DNA from: Onthophagus taurus
Lineage: Eukaryota; Arthropoda; Insecta; Coleoptera; Scarabaeidae
Length of the DNA: 64,000 nucleotides
NCBI RefSeq assembly: GCF_036711975.1
Contig: NC_091970.1
Coordinates: 11,787,501 to 11,851,500 of the forward strand
Reading direction: 5' to 3'
The position numbers were made by a program, and so were the translations under genes. Positions within the stretch are counted from its first letter, which is position 1, and every line of letters begins with the position of its first letter. Shown in pieces: positions 35,418 to 46,004 of this stretch. The notes under the pieces are model-generated. The model saw only the letters and a program-made list of their open reading frames with translations, did no database searches and was not told where the DNA came from.

Positions 35418-36366
35418 CAAGAATTACTTTATGGGATTATTGGGAGGGGTTGAAACGAGGCTAACGGGTTTGGGAGGCTATGGGGGAGATGGGGGAGAGG
35501 AGATAGCAGAAGAGGAGATGGAAACAGTGCTTAGGGGATTGAAGAAGGGAAAGGCGCCAGGGGAAGATGCGATCCAGAACGAGGCATGGTTGGAAGCATC
35601 AAGGGTGGTGAGAGTGAAGTTGTTAGAGGGGATGAATAGCGTATGGAGAGGGGGTGGGATTCCGGAGGGATGGAAAGTGGGGGTAATTTGCCCAGTATAT
35701 AAAAAGGGTATTAAGGGAAGGGTAGAGAGCCACAGGGGAATTAACCTACTAGACTCGGCATACAAGGTATACACGAAGATACTGCTGGGAAGACTGGAGG
35801 AGGAGATGGAGTTGGGGGGAATTTTGCCGGATAGGCAGGCAGGCTTTCGGAAGGGAAGGGGAGCAATCGACAACGTGTACGTATTGAAGCATCTGGCAAA
35901 TAGTGAGCTGGATAAGAAGGGAGGGAAATTGTACGCCCTGTTTATAGATTTGAAGGCGGCTTTTGATAAGGTGAATAGGGGAAAGTTGTGGGAGGAGGGG
36001 GATCACGGAGCACCTAATTGCGAGAGTGAAGGAAATATACATGGAGACTATGGCTGGGATAAAAGTGGGAGATAAGCTGAGCGACGTGTTCTGGACGACG
36101 AAGAGACTGAGGCAGGGATGTCCGCTGAGCCCAAGTCTGTTTGCACTGTATACGGCGGACCTGGAGGATAGATTGGGGAAGGGGCAAATGGGAGGGTTGG
36201 TGGTGGGAGGTAAAAAGGTGCATATGTTAGCATACGCGGATGACATCGTGGTCATGGCGAGAGAAGCGGCGGAGATGAAGGATATGATAAAGACATTGGA
36301 AAGATATTTTAGGGGGAAGGGGCTGGAAGTGAATGTGGGGAAGACAAGGATGATGAAGTTATGTAA
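35418..36366 (+). pseudogene. LINE copy 1 reverse transcriptase, first part
   Basis: 5'-truncated RT: KKGKAPGEDAIQNEAWLEA, YKKGIKGRVESHRGINLLDS, QAGFRKGRGAIDNVYVLKHL, LFIDLKAAFDKVNRGKLW (motif A), then after a frameshift near 36000 RQGCPLSPSLFALYTADLED and LAYADDIVVMAREA (YADD). It is interrupted at a TAA (36364-36366) by a 453-bp MITE. Related to, but clearly diverged from, copy 2 downstream. Confidence 0.85.
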
Positions 36367-36819
36367 CGGTACGTTCACACACATACTGTTTACAGGACCG
36401 TTTTTTGCGGATCCGATTTTATTTCTGCGAAGACGTATATATTTAAATGGGAGCGTTCAAATACATGACAGTATACCGGATCCAGTAAAAAATACTGATC
36501 CGTCAAAATGTGTCGTTCCGTTTTGCCAACAAAAACTGGATGTCGAAACAGTAAAAATACGAATCGGTGCTCGATATATTGGCGCCTTCACCTTTTTTTT
36601 TGTGTAGTGAAAGACGATAGTACCAAAATAACACAAGAACATCCATTCTACGTGACTTTCGGTCGAATAATGATCGACCTCCCAATAGTGTGTGAATATA
36701 AATAATAGTCTGATCCTGTAAATACGGAACCGTTGTATTGTGTGTGAACATCACATCCAGTAGTGACGGATCGGAGAAAGAACGATCCTGTAATATCGGG
36801 CCGCTGTGTGAACGTACCG
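36367..36819. mobile_element. Harbinger-type MITE inserted in LINE copy 1
   Basis: Ends CGGTACGTTCACAC and GTGTGAACGTACCG are perfect inverted repeats. TAA flanks both sides (36364-36366, 36820-36822), the 3-bp TWA duplication typical of PIF/Harbinger. Removing 456 bp restores colinearity with LINE copy 2. Confidence 0.85.
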
Positions 36820-37284
36820 TAAGGGTGGAAGAAAAAGAACAGAAAACTGGAGATGGGAGGGAAAAGAGATCGAGGAGGTTAGGGAGTATACTTACTTGGG
36901 GTATGTGTTTAGGGAGGACAACAGGGAGGGGTCGAATGTGATAGCTATGGCAAAAAAGGCGAATAAGGTGATGGGACAAGTATGGGGTTGGGGGAAGAGT
37001 CTTTGGAAGGAATGTGGCAGGAACATGTGATGATGTATGGGGCAGAGGTATGGGGATGGAGGGAGCAGGGAATGCTGGAGGACGTGCAAGCTAGATACTG
37101 GAGATGGGTGCTTGGGGTGGCGAGAGAAACACCGGGGTATATAATGAGGGAAGAGGTAAAGGTGGATAAGGTCAGAGTGGAGGCGGGCAGGAGGGCAGTG
37201 AAATATGAAGAAAGAATAGAAGGGAGGCCAAATGGCGGGATCTTGGGGAGTGTTGGAGGGAAAGATCAGATATGAGGAGAGGAG
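36820..37284 (+). pseudogene. LINE copy 1, post-RT part
   Basis: Continues with WEGKEIEEVREYTYLGYVFR-like sequence in shifted frames, then a deletion near 37020 and MMYGAEVWGWREQGMLEDVQ and ARYWRWVLGVARETPGYI. Ends at the junction with copy 2. Confidence 0.8.
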
Positions 37285-37833
37285 AGGGGTCGAGGGTCGA
37301 AGGATAAGGTGCAGAATGGGGAAGGAAGAGAACTGCTGCAGTGGGTGGAGAAGAACGGATGGGAGATACTGAACGGCAATAAGGAGGAGGGAGAAGAAGG
37401 GGAGTACACATATACAGGGGCAAGGGGGGCGTCGGTAATTGATTACGTGGTGGTGGACCAAGAGATGTGGGATAGGGTGGAAAGCTTCAGGGTGGGAGAA
37501 TCAGTTGAATCGGATCACCAACCGCTGGAATTGGTACTAAGGGGCGCGTGGGGTAGAGGGAGTTTGAATCGGGAAAGAAAAAGTATAAGGGCTGACTGGT
37601 CGGAAAGAGGGATAGAACACTTTAGGGAAAAGTTAGAGGGGTGGCGACGGAGAGTGGAGATGTCTAGGGGGGTGGACGAGCTGGTGCGGGTGGTGGGGGA
37701 AGCGATATTGAAGAAAGAGTACGTACGAGGGGGCAGTGCAAAGCTAGGCAGGAACGAATGGTGGGATGGTGAGTGCATGGGGGCGAAGAGAGAGGCGAGA
37801 AGGAAGTTGAGACAGAATATAGGGAAGCATTAA
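37285..37833 (+). pseudogene. LINE copy 2 endonuclease C-terminal part
   Basis: Reads GRELLQWVEKNGWEILNG, YTYTGARGASVIDYVVVD and ESVESDHQPLEL, the SDH end of an AP-type endonuclease. It shifts frame near 37815 into the RT frame. The first two thirds of the endonuclease are missing (5' truncation). Confidence 0.8.
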
Positions 37834-39947
37834 GGGGATATAAAGAGATATACAAAAGAAAAAAGAAAAAATTGAGGGATAGGGAGGCGGAAAAGATTAG
37901 AGGGGTGAGACAAGAGGGTGAAGTTTGGAAATATATAAACAAAATAAGGAAAGTACGAGAGGAAATAACCAGTGAAATACAAATGACGGAGTGGAGAGAT
38001 TACTTCAAGGGTCTGCTGGAGGGGGAAGAGGAGAGGCGGGTAGGGGAGGTAGATACAGGGGGACGGAGAGGAGAGGAGATGGCCGGGGAACAAATGGAGG
38101 CGGCATTGGGGGGACTAAAGAGGGGGAAGGCTCCAGGGGAGGACGGTGTCCAGAATGAGGCATGGCTGGAGGCAACGGGAGAAGTGAGGGGAAAGTTGTT
38201 GGAAGCGCTGAACAAAGTTTGGGAAGGGGAAGGGTTTCCGATTGGATGGAGGACGGCGATAATAAGCCCCTTGTACAAGAAGGGAGTGAAGGGAGTAGTG
38301 GAAAGTTATAGGGGAATTAGCTTAATGGACTCGGCGTACAAGATATATGCGAAGGTGCTGCTGCAGAGGTTGGAGGAAGAGATGGAAGAGAAAGGGATCT
38401 TACCGGACGGACAGGCAGGATTTAGAAAGGGAAGGGGCGCGATAGATAACGTGTACATATTGAAGCACTTGGTGGATAAAGAGCTGGAAGGGAAGGGAGG
38501 GAAGCTTTACGCCCTATTCATAGATCTAAAGGCAGCGTTTGATAAGGTGAATAGAGGGAAGTTATGGGAGGAGATGAGGAGGAGAGGGATTACTGGTGGG
38601 ACAATAAACAGGGTGAGGGAGATATACGCAGAGACGATAGCTAGGGTAAAGGTGGGTGACGAGTTAACGGATAGGTTCTGGACAACGAGGGGTTTGAAGC
38701 AGGGATGTCCACTCAGTCCCGCTCTGTTTGCCTTGTATACCGCAGACATGGAAGACAGATTGACCGGTGGGCAGATGGGAGGTGTGGTTGTAGGGAGGAG
38801 GAAGGTGCATTCACTGGCTTACGCGGACGATTTGGTGGTAGTGGCGAGAGAGGCGAAGGAGATGAAGGCGATGATGCGGAGTTTGGAGAGTTATTTTAGG
38901 GGGAAGGCTCTGGAGGTGAATGTAGGAAAGACAAAGGTTATGAAGTTCTGTAAAGGGGGTAGAAGGAAGAGCGAAGACTGGAGGTGGGAAGGGAAGGAGA
39001 TAGAGGAGGTGAGGGAGTACACATATTTGGGGTACAGCTTTAGAGAGGACAACAAGGAAGGCGCGCGTGTGAGGGCAATGGCAAAGAAGGCGAATAAGGT
39101 GATGGGGCAGGTCTGGGGGTGGGGAGAGAGATTATTTGGAAGGGATATGGGAAAAAGGAAGATGATATTCGAGTGCTTGATTAGAAGTGTTATGATGTAC
39201 GGGGCGGAGCTTTGGGGGTGGAAAGAGCAAGGGCTGTTGGAAGGCGTACAGGCTAGGTATTGGAGATGGGTTTTGGGGTTGGCAAAAGAGACGCCGGAGT
39301 ACATAGTCAGAGAAGAGGTGAAGGTTGACAAGTTAAGAGTGGAGGCGGGTAAAAGGGCGGTACGTTTTGAGGAGAGGGTTGAAGGGAGGTCTCAATGTAA
39401 AATTTTGGGGGAGTGCTGGAAAGAGATTAAGGCAGGGAAAGGGGGTTACGGGCAACGAGGGAGGGAGGAATATTTCAGAAGGGTGGGGTACTCAGTGAAA
39501 GCGGTAGATGATAGAAGGAGGGAAGGGATTGAGATGTGGAAAGAGCTGGAGAGCAGGGATAGAGATGTACAGAGGCAAGAAAGAAGGGGGCAGATAAGGG
39601 AGAGCAGGTACAACCCTAAGTACGAGGAAATAATAACGGAGGGATTGCCGAAGTACCTGTCGGTGGAGGGGGATGAGGAGGGGAAGAGGATGGTGGCAAG
39701 ATTCAGATGCGGCAATGAGGAGAGAGCGAATAGGTATTGGATGAGAGATGAGGAGAGGGGTTGTAGGCTATGTGGGGGGGAGTGGGAGTCGTTGGAGCAC
39801 CTATTGAGGGAGTGTGACGAGCTAAGAGAGGAGGTGATCGGCTGGAAGCAGGTGCTGGGGGAGGGGGCAGAGGGAAGAGAATGGATGAGGGAGGTGGTGG
39901 CGACAAGGCAGCGTAGGGAGATGCGGGGAGGAGATGGGGAGGGGTAG
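37773..39947 (+). CDS. LINE copy 2 reverse transcriptase ORF, nearly intact
   Basis: Open for over 700 codons. Linker, then KRGKAPGEDGVQNEAWLEA, LYKKGVKGVVESYRGISLMD, QAGFRKGRGAIDNVYILKHL, ALFIDLKAAFDKVNRGKLW (motif A Asp), KQGCPLSPALFALYTADMED, LAYADDLVVVA (YADD), VNVGKTKVM and YTYLGYSF. Past the thumb lie MMYGAELWGWKEQGLLEG and, near residue 660, a zinc knuckle CRLCGGEWESLEHLLREC (Cx2Cx8Hx4C). The sense strand is strongly purine-rich (GGAGAGGAG runs). The AP endonuclease plus C-terminal CCHC places it in the APE-type LINEs; clade unresolved. Only the upstream frameshift and truncation stop it being full length. Confidence 0.85.
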   Translation: MHGGEERGEKEVETEYREALRGYKEIYKRKKKKLRDREAEKIRGVRQEGEVWKYINKIRKVREEITSEIQMTEWRDYFKGLLEGEEERRVGEVDTGGRRGEEMAGEQMEAALGGLKRGKAPGEDGVQNEAWLEATGEVRGKLLEALNKVWEGEGFPIGWRTAIISPLYKKGVKGVVESYRGISLMDSAYKIYAKVLLQRLEEEMEEKGILPDGQAGFRKGRGAIDNVYILKHLVDKELEGKGGKLYALFIDLKAAFDKVNRGKLWEEMRRRGITGGTINRVREIYAETIARVKVGDELTDRFWTTRGLKQGCPLSPALFALYTADMEDRLTGGQMGGVVVGRRKVHSLAYADDLVVVAREAKEMKAMMRSLESYFRGKALEVNVGKTKVMKFCKGGRRKSEDWRWEGKEIEEVREYTYLGYSFREDNKEGARVRAMAKKANKVMGQVWGWGERLFGRDMGKRKMIFECLIRSVMMYGAELWGWKEQGLLEGVQARYWRWVLGLAKETPEYIVREEVKVDKLRVEAGKRAVRFEERVEGRSQCKILGECWKEIKAGKGGYGQRGREEYFRRVGYSVKAVDDRRREGIEMWKELESRDRDVQRQERRGQIRESRYNPKYEEIITEGLPKYLSVEGDEEGKRMVARFRCGNEERANRYWMRDEERGCRLCGGEWESLEHLLRECDELREEVIGWKQVLGEGAEGREWMREVVATRQRREMRGGDGEG

Positions 39948-40060
39948 GATAGGAAATAAAATGTATTGTATTGTAATGTGATATATGTAATTGTAGTATT
40001 GCTAAAAATTTAATTGTTTGTGGAATGTATTGCTGATTTGGTAGCAATAAACTTAATTAA
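39948..40060 (+). repeat. LINE copy 2 3' UTR and tail
   Basis: Short AT-rich UTR ending GTAGCAATAAACTTAATTAA, with AATAAA followed by short ATT repeats. Confidence 0.5.
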
Positions 40061-40129
40061 TAATATAGATTAGAATATATTAAAGGGAAAATTGTTGATA
40101 TTAAAAAACAATAAAATGCTTATTATATT

Positions 40130-40218
40130 ATAGTATATTAAGACAATTCATCTTAATTTTTCATGTATTATCTACTCTAGAAGTCTGTCAGCGGTTTTTT
40201 GAATCACCCTGTATATAT
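40130..40218 (-). mobile_element. MITE end fragment (CAGGGTGATTC terminus)
   Basis: On minus this reads ATACAGGGTGATTCAAAAAAC and then AAAAATTAAGATGAATTG, the same family as 15972-16125. Only one end is present. Confidence 0.5.
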
Positions 40219-40427
40219 GAAAATTAATTTTTGAAACGTTTTTTACTCCTCCTAATATTATGATGATATTCTCCTAATTTGACATCAAATTGACTTTTGA
40301 TACTTATACTCACTTTTGATAATCTTCACAAGATTTCATTCTTTATCAAATTGACGTTTAACAATATGATAATGGAACCTTAATCAATTAAACATGTATA
40401 TTAATATCGTATTTCTTTGTTGTTTAG

Positions 40428-41662
40428 GTATTTTCCATCCTGAAGACGAATGCGAGTCATTAAAAAACTTTAAAATAAAAACCGTAGACTTCTTAAACGT
40501 TCCACAAATCATAACAGTTTTACGATGTTTACTATTAAAATCATACAAAAGCGAAATCTTCAACGAACTAATGATGTTGGAAAGTCACGAAAACGACAGA
40601 AAAGGAACCCCAATTTGGAATTTTTACAACGAATCGATCGTTAAAATCATTTTAAATAAATTTCAAACCAATTCCAACCTAAACGGCGACATAATCCAAA
40701 AAATTTGCGCTATATTTGACGTGAATTGTTTCGAATTAAGGGCGCCAAATTTAAAATTTTCGTCAAATTGTTTTCAACAAACGAGTTATTTACGCGGATT
40801 ATACATAAAATCATCGTTAATGACGCACGATTGTGTGGGAAATACGCATTTATCGATAGATAACGCGTTCAAAATGACGATTCGAGCGAGTTTACCGATT
40901 CAAAAAGGTGAAAAAATTTATTTTAATTACGGAAATTGTTTAAAACCAACTCACGAACGGCTTTTAAGGTTAGAATCGGGGAAATACTTTCGTTGTAAAT
41001 GTAAACGGTGTTCGGATCCGACCGAATTAAACACGAATTTCTCTTCGGTTAAATGTTTAAAATGTAAAATCGGGTTAATAGTTCCATTAAATCCGCTAAA
41101 TGACGTTTTTAATGACATTTGGAAATGTCAAAATTGTCAAAATGAAGTAAGAGGTGAAATGATTAAAACAATTTTTAATGTTTGTGAAGAAAAAATTGAG
41201 GAATTTAGGAATGAAATTAATTTCGATAAATTTAACAAAGGTGAAAAATTATTAAAACACTTTTTAACGTCGCTTTCAGAAAATAATTTTTTAATCATCG
41301 AATTAAAACAATTATTGGTTTCTTTGATCGATGAGAATCAACACGATTTGATGTTTAAAAAAATTGATTTTATCGAAAACGTTTTGGAAGTTACAAAAGT
41401 TTTCGAGCTGGGTATTTCGAGATTACAAGCTTTGGGTTTGTATCAACTGCAAAAGGAAAAATTAAATTTATCCCGTAAATTACTAGGTCTTGGGAAATTA
41501 AACAATCATTTAAAACATTTGTTAGACGTCGAAGAGGTTTTAGTGAAATCTTTAGGAATTTTAGTTTTTGAACCGAAAAATAGTCCCGAAGGTGAACTGT
41601 TTAAAACCGCTGTTGTTGAATTAAAAGAATTAAGAAAAGAAATTCAAAAATTAAAGATATAA
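40428..41662 (+). CDS. SMYD-like SET/MYND protein, exon 3
   Basis: Completes a 483-residue protein. Reads GIFHPEDEC (last MYND ligands), ESHENDRKGTPIW, then the SET core. The core has SLMTHDCVGNTH at about residues 203-212, where THDC replaces the NHSC of active SMYD enzymes, GEKIYFNYGN at about 233-242, and post-SET CKCKRC at about 262-267 with CLKC and CQNC further on. The C-terminal third is helical (TPR-like region of SMYD proteins). Relatives with altered NHSC are common in the insect SmydA expansion. Stop TAA at 41660-41662 overlaps AATAAA. No frameshift or stop, so the gene looks functional. Confidence 0.88.
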
Positions 41663-41687
41663 TAAAGTCATTATTATGTTGAATAAA
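41661..41687 (+). terminator. Polyadenylation signals of SMYD-like gene
   Basis: AATAAA at 41661-41666 overlaps the stop codon, and a second AATAAA is at 41682-41687. Confidence 0.55.
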
Positions 41688-41689
41688 AG

Positions 41690-41880
41690 TCATCATTACA
41701 TAGTTTTAGTATTTTTTTTACCTTTCCTGCCACATATCCATTATAATACTAATAAATTCTGTTCTTTGCCTTAGGGAGTACTCTCTTGTGGATGATGATG
41801 TTTCACAACGAGTTCTATGGAATCTCTCTAAAATATCATTGCTCTGAAGTAGTATAGTAATGAGAGTTCCCGACCGGAAG
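41690..41880. other. Unannotated DNA before satellite 4
   Basis: A 60-codon minus frame (41718-41900) has no recognised family. Ends with GACCGGAAG (41872-41880), which recurs at 45507-45515 on the other side of satellite 4. Confidence 0.4.
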
Positions 41881-44800
41881 TTAATCCCGAAAATCAACAA
41901 TTTTGAAAAATGGTAACACTTGAGTTCAATATTTTTATGGATCTATTCTTTATGGTCCATTACTAAGGTTTTATGTATAAAAAGTATTTCCCCATCGCTT
42001 TTAGTTTTTGAGTTATGATTGAGTTAAATTTATAAAATCAACAATTTTGATGTTTAATCGATTTAGAGCTTATAAATAAAAAATGGTAATAATTGGGTTC
42101 AATCTTGTTATGGATTTAGTCTTTATGGCCCATTACTAAGGTTTTATGTATAAAAAATATTTAACCAACGCTTTTAGTTTTTGAGTTATAATTGAGTTAA
42201 TTTTCGAAAATCAACAATTTGGATGTTTAATCGATTTAGAGCTTATAAATAAAAAATGGTAATAATTGGGTTCAATCTTGTTATGGATTTAGTCTTTATG
42301 GTCCATTACTAAGGTTCTATGTATAAAAAGTATTTCCCCATCGCTTTTAGTTTTTGAGTTATGATTGAGTTAATTTTCGAAAATCAACAATTTTGATGCT
42401 TAATCGATTTAGAGCTTATAAATAAAAAATGGTAATAATTGGGTTCAATCTTGTTATGGATCTAATCTTTATGGCCCATTACTAAGGTTTTATGTATAAA
42501 AACTATTTCCCCATCGCTTTTAGTTTATGATTTATGATTGAGTTAATTTTTGAAAATCAACAATTTTCATGTTTAATCGATTTAGAGCTTATAAATAAAA
42601 AATGGTAATAATTGGGTTCAATCTTGTTATGGATTTAGTCTTTATGGCCCATTACTAAGGTTTTATGTATAAAAAATATTTAACCAACGCTTTTAGTTTT
42701 TGAGTTATAATTGAGTTAATTTTCGAAAATCAACAATTTGGATGTTTAATCAATTTAGAGCTTATAAATAAAAAATAGTAATAATTGGGTTAAATCATTT
42801 TATGGATCTAGTCTTTATGGTCCATTATTAAGAATTTATGTATAAAAAGTATTTCCCCATCGCATTTAGTTTTTGAGTTATGATGGAGTTAACTTTCGAA
42901 AATCAACAATTTTGATGTTTAATCGATTTAGAGCTTATAAATAAAAAATAGTAATAATTGGGTTCAATCTTGTTATGGATTTAAACTTTATAGCCCATTA
43001 CTAAGGTTTTATGTATAAAAAATAATTCTCCATCGCATTTAATTTTTGAGTTATGATGGAGTTAATTTTCGAAAATCAACAATCTTGATGTTCAATCGAT
43101 TTAGAGCTTATAAATAAAAAATGGTAATAATTGGGTTCAATCTCTTTAGGGATCCAGTCTTTATGGTCCATTATTAAGGATTTATGAATAAAAAATAATT
43201 CTAAATCGCATTTAGTTTTTGAGTTATGATGGAGTTTACTTTCGAAAATCAACAATTTTGATGTTTAATCGATTTAGAGCTTATAAATAAAAAATGGTAA
43301 TAATTGGGTTAAATCTTTTTATGGATCTAGTCTTTATGGTCCATTATTAAGGATTTATGTATAAAAAATAATTCTCCATCGCATTTAATTTTTGAGTTAT
43401 GATGGAGTTAATTTTCAAAAATCAACAATCTTGATGTTCAATCGATTTAGAGCTTATAAATAAAAAATGGTAATAATTGGGTTCAATCTCTTTAGCGATC
43501 CAGTCTTTATGGTCCATTATTAAGGATTTATGTATAAAAAATAATTCTAAATCGCATTTAGTTTTTGAGTTATGATTGAATTAATTTTCGAAAATCAACA
43601 ATTTTGATGTTTAATCGATTTAGACCTTATAAATAAAAAATAGTAATAACTGGGTTCAATCTTGTTATGGATTTAGTCTTTATGGCCCATTACTAAGGTT
43701 TTATGTATAAAAAGGATTTCCCCATCGCTTTTAGTTTATGATTTATGATTGAGTTAATTTTCGAAAATCAACAATTTTGATGTTTAATCGATTTAGAGCT
43801 TATAAATAAAAAATGGTAATAATTGGGTTCAATCATTTTATGGATCTAGTCTTTATGGTACATTATTAAGGATTTATGTATAAAAAATAATTCTCCATCG
43901 CATTAAGTTTTTGAGTTATGATGGAGTTAATTTTCGAAAATCAACAATCTTGATATTTAATCGATTTAGAGCTTATAAATAAAAAATAGTAATAATTGGG
44001 TTCAATCTTGTTATGGATCTAGTCTTTATGGCCCATTACTAAGGTTTTATGTATAAAAAATAATTCTCCATTGCATTTAGTTTTTGAGTTATGATGGAGT
44101 TAATTTTCAAAAATCAACAATTTGATGTTTAATCGATTTAGAGCTTATAAATAAAAAATGGTAATAATTGGGTTCAATCTTTTTATGGATCTAGTCTTTA
44201 TGGTCCATTATTAAGGATTTATGTATAAAAAATAATTCTCCATCGCATTTAATTTTTGAGTTATGATGGAGTTAATTTTCGAAAATCAACAATCTTGATG
44301 TTCAATCGATTTAGAGCTTATAAATAAAAAATGGTAATAGTTGGGTTCAATCTCTTTAGGGATCCAGTCTTTATGGTCCATTATTAAGGATTTATGTATA
44401 AAAAATAATTCTAAATCGCATTTAGTTTTTGAGTTATGATGGAGTTTACTTTCGAAAATCAACAATTTTGATGTTTAATCGATTTAGAGCTTATAAATAA
44501 AAAATGGTAATAATTGGGTTCAATCTTGTTACGGATTTAGTCTTTATGGTCCATTACTAAGGTTTTATGTATAAAAAGTATTTCCCCATCACTTTTAGTT
44601 TTTGGGTTATGATTGAGTTAATTTTCGAAAATCAACAATTTTGATGTTTAATCGATTTAGAGCTTCTAAATAAAAAATGGTAATAATTGGGTTGAATCTT
44701 TTTATGGATCTAGTCTTTATGGTCCATTACTAAGGTTTTATGTATGAAAATATTTCCCCATCGCTTTTAGTTTTTGAGTTATGATTGAGTTAATTTTCGA

Positions 44801-45500
44801 AAATCAACAATTTTGATGTTTAATCGATTTAGAGCTTATAAATAAAAAATAGTAATAATTGGGTTCAATCTTGTTATGGATTTAGCCTTTATGGTCCATT
44901 ACTAAGGTTTTATGTATAAAAAGTATTTCCCCATCGCTTTTAGTTTTTGAGTTATGATGAGTTAATTTTCGAAAATCAACAATTTTGATGTTTAATCGAT
45001 TTAGAGGTTATATATAAAAAATGATAATAATTGGGTTCAATCTTGTTATGGATCTAGTCTTTATGGCCCATTACTAAGGTTTTATGTATAAAAAATAATT
45101 CTCCATCGCATTTAGTTTTTGAGTTATGATGGAGTTAATTTTCAAAAATCAACAATTTGATGTTTAATCGATTTAGAACTTATAAATAAAAAATTGTAAT
45201 AATTGGGTTCAATCTTGCTATGGATCTAATCTTTATGGCCCATTACTAAGGTTTTATGTATAAAAAGTATTTCCCCATCGCTTTTAGTTTTTGAGTTATA
45301 ATTGAGTTAATTTTCGAAAATCAACAATTTTGATGTTTAATCGATTTAGAGCTTATAAATAAAAAATAGTAATAATTGGGTTCAATCTTGTTATGGATTT
45401 AGCCTTTATGGCCCATTACTAAGGTTTTATGTATAAAAAGTATTTCCCCATCGCTTTTAGTTTTTGAGTTATAATTGCGTTAATTTTCGAAAATAAACAA
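41881..45500 (+). repeat. Satellite 4: 173-bp monomer, about 21 copies
   Basis: GGGTTC recurs at 42095, 42268, 42441, 42614 and so on every 173 bp. Units contain CGATTTAGAGCTTATAAATA, CTTTATGGCCCATTACTAAG and CATCGCTTTTAGTTTTTGAG. The reverse complement shares ATCATAACTCAAAAACTAAA and GATGGGGAAA with satellite 1 and has the same length, so it is a diverged, oppositely oriented relative. Variants TATTTCCCC versus TAATTCTCC mark subtypes. Confidence 0.95.
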
Positions 45501-45506
45501 TACCCT

Positions 45507-45850
45507 GACCGGAAGAGATCTACTCAGTTTCTGGGAAAATCAAAAAGTGATTTGAGGCTTCTTACCCACTTCTTGACCGGACACTGCAGGTTACGTAAGC
45601 ACATGTTTTACATGAAGCTGGCGAATACACCCCTCTGTAGAGGGTGTGAAATGGAACCTCGCTGTCCCAACCTCGCGTACTTAAGGGAATCCATTTTCGG
45701 AGTACCATGGCTCCAAATTTCGGATATAAGTAACATAGCTTTCTGTTCTATATTAACGTTCATGAAAAGATTGGGCTGGTTTTCTGCCCCTTGAATGCAC
45801 AGTAAATTGTGGGGACGTACAAAGGTTCCGATGGGGCCTACGTGCTGTGA
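45507..45850 (+). pseudogene. LINE C-terminal tail fragment
   Basis: Reads KSKSDLRLLTHFLTGHCRLR, KHMFYMKLANTPLCRGCEME, and LAYLRESIFGVPWLQISDIS, the post-RNase H zinc-finger tail of I/Jockey-type LINEs. The His-Cys part of the zinc finger is deleted (MEPRCPNLAYL). Stop at 45792-45794, followed by a short UTR. Starts within GACCGGAAG at the edge of satellite 4. Confidence 0.75.
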
Positions 45851-46004
45851 AGAAACTCACCCCCACGTGAAACTACATAGATACAACACCACCAGCAGCT
45901 GCTCTTTATTAGCGATCTTTTCGATATACCTCTAGTATAACCACCTATTGAAAACATTTCTCGATTCGCTAAATAGGCAATATCTATCTCATATCTTATT
46001 AAAA
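45851..46004. other. Unannotated spacer
   Basis: Nothing recognised. Confidence 0.4.

Larger units (their letters stand above)
30439..40427 (+). other. SMYD-like intron 2, 9989 bp
   Basis: GT (30439) to AG (40427), phase 1 on both sides. It contains a nested antisense small gene, satellite 3, two tandem LINE copies with a MITE insertion, and a MITE end. Intron 1 of the same gene is only 61 bp. Confidence 0.8.

Noticed and set aside
36014..37942. Long minus-strand frames opposite the LINE copies
   Set aside because: The purine-rich sense strand leaves Pro/Ser/Leu-rich open frames on the complement; they mirror RT codons.
41718..41900. 60-codon minus frame between SMYD-like gene and satellite 4
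   Set aside because: Runs into the first satellite monomer and shows no known motif.
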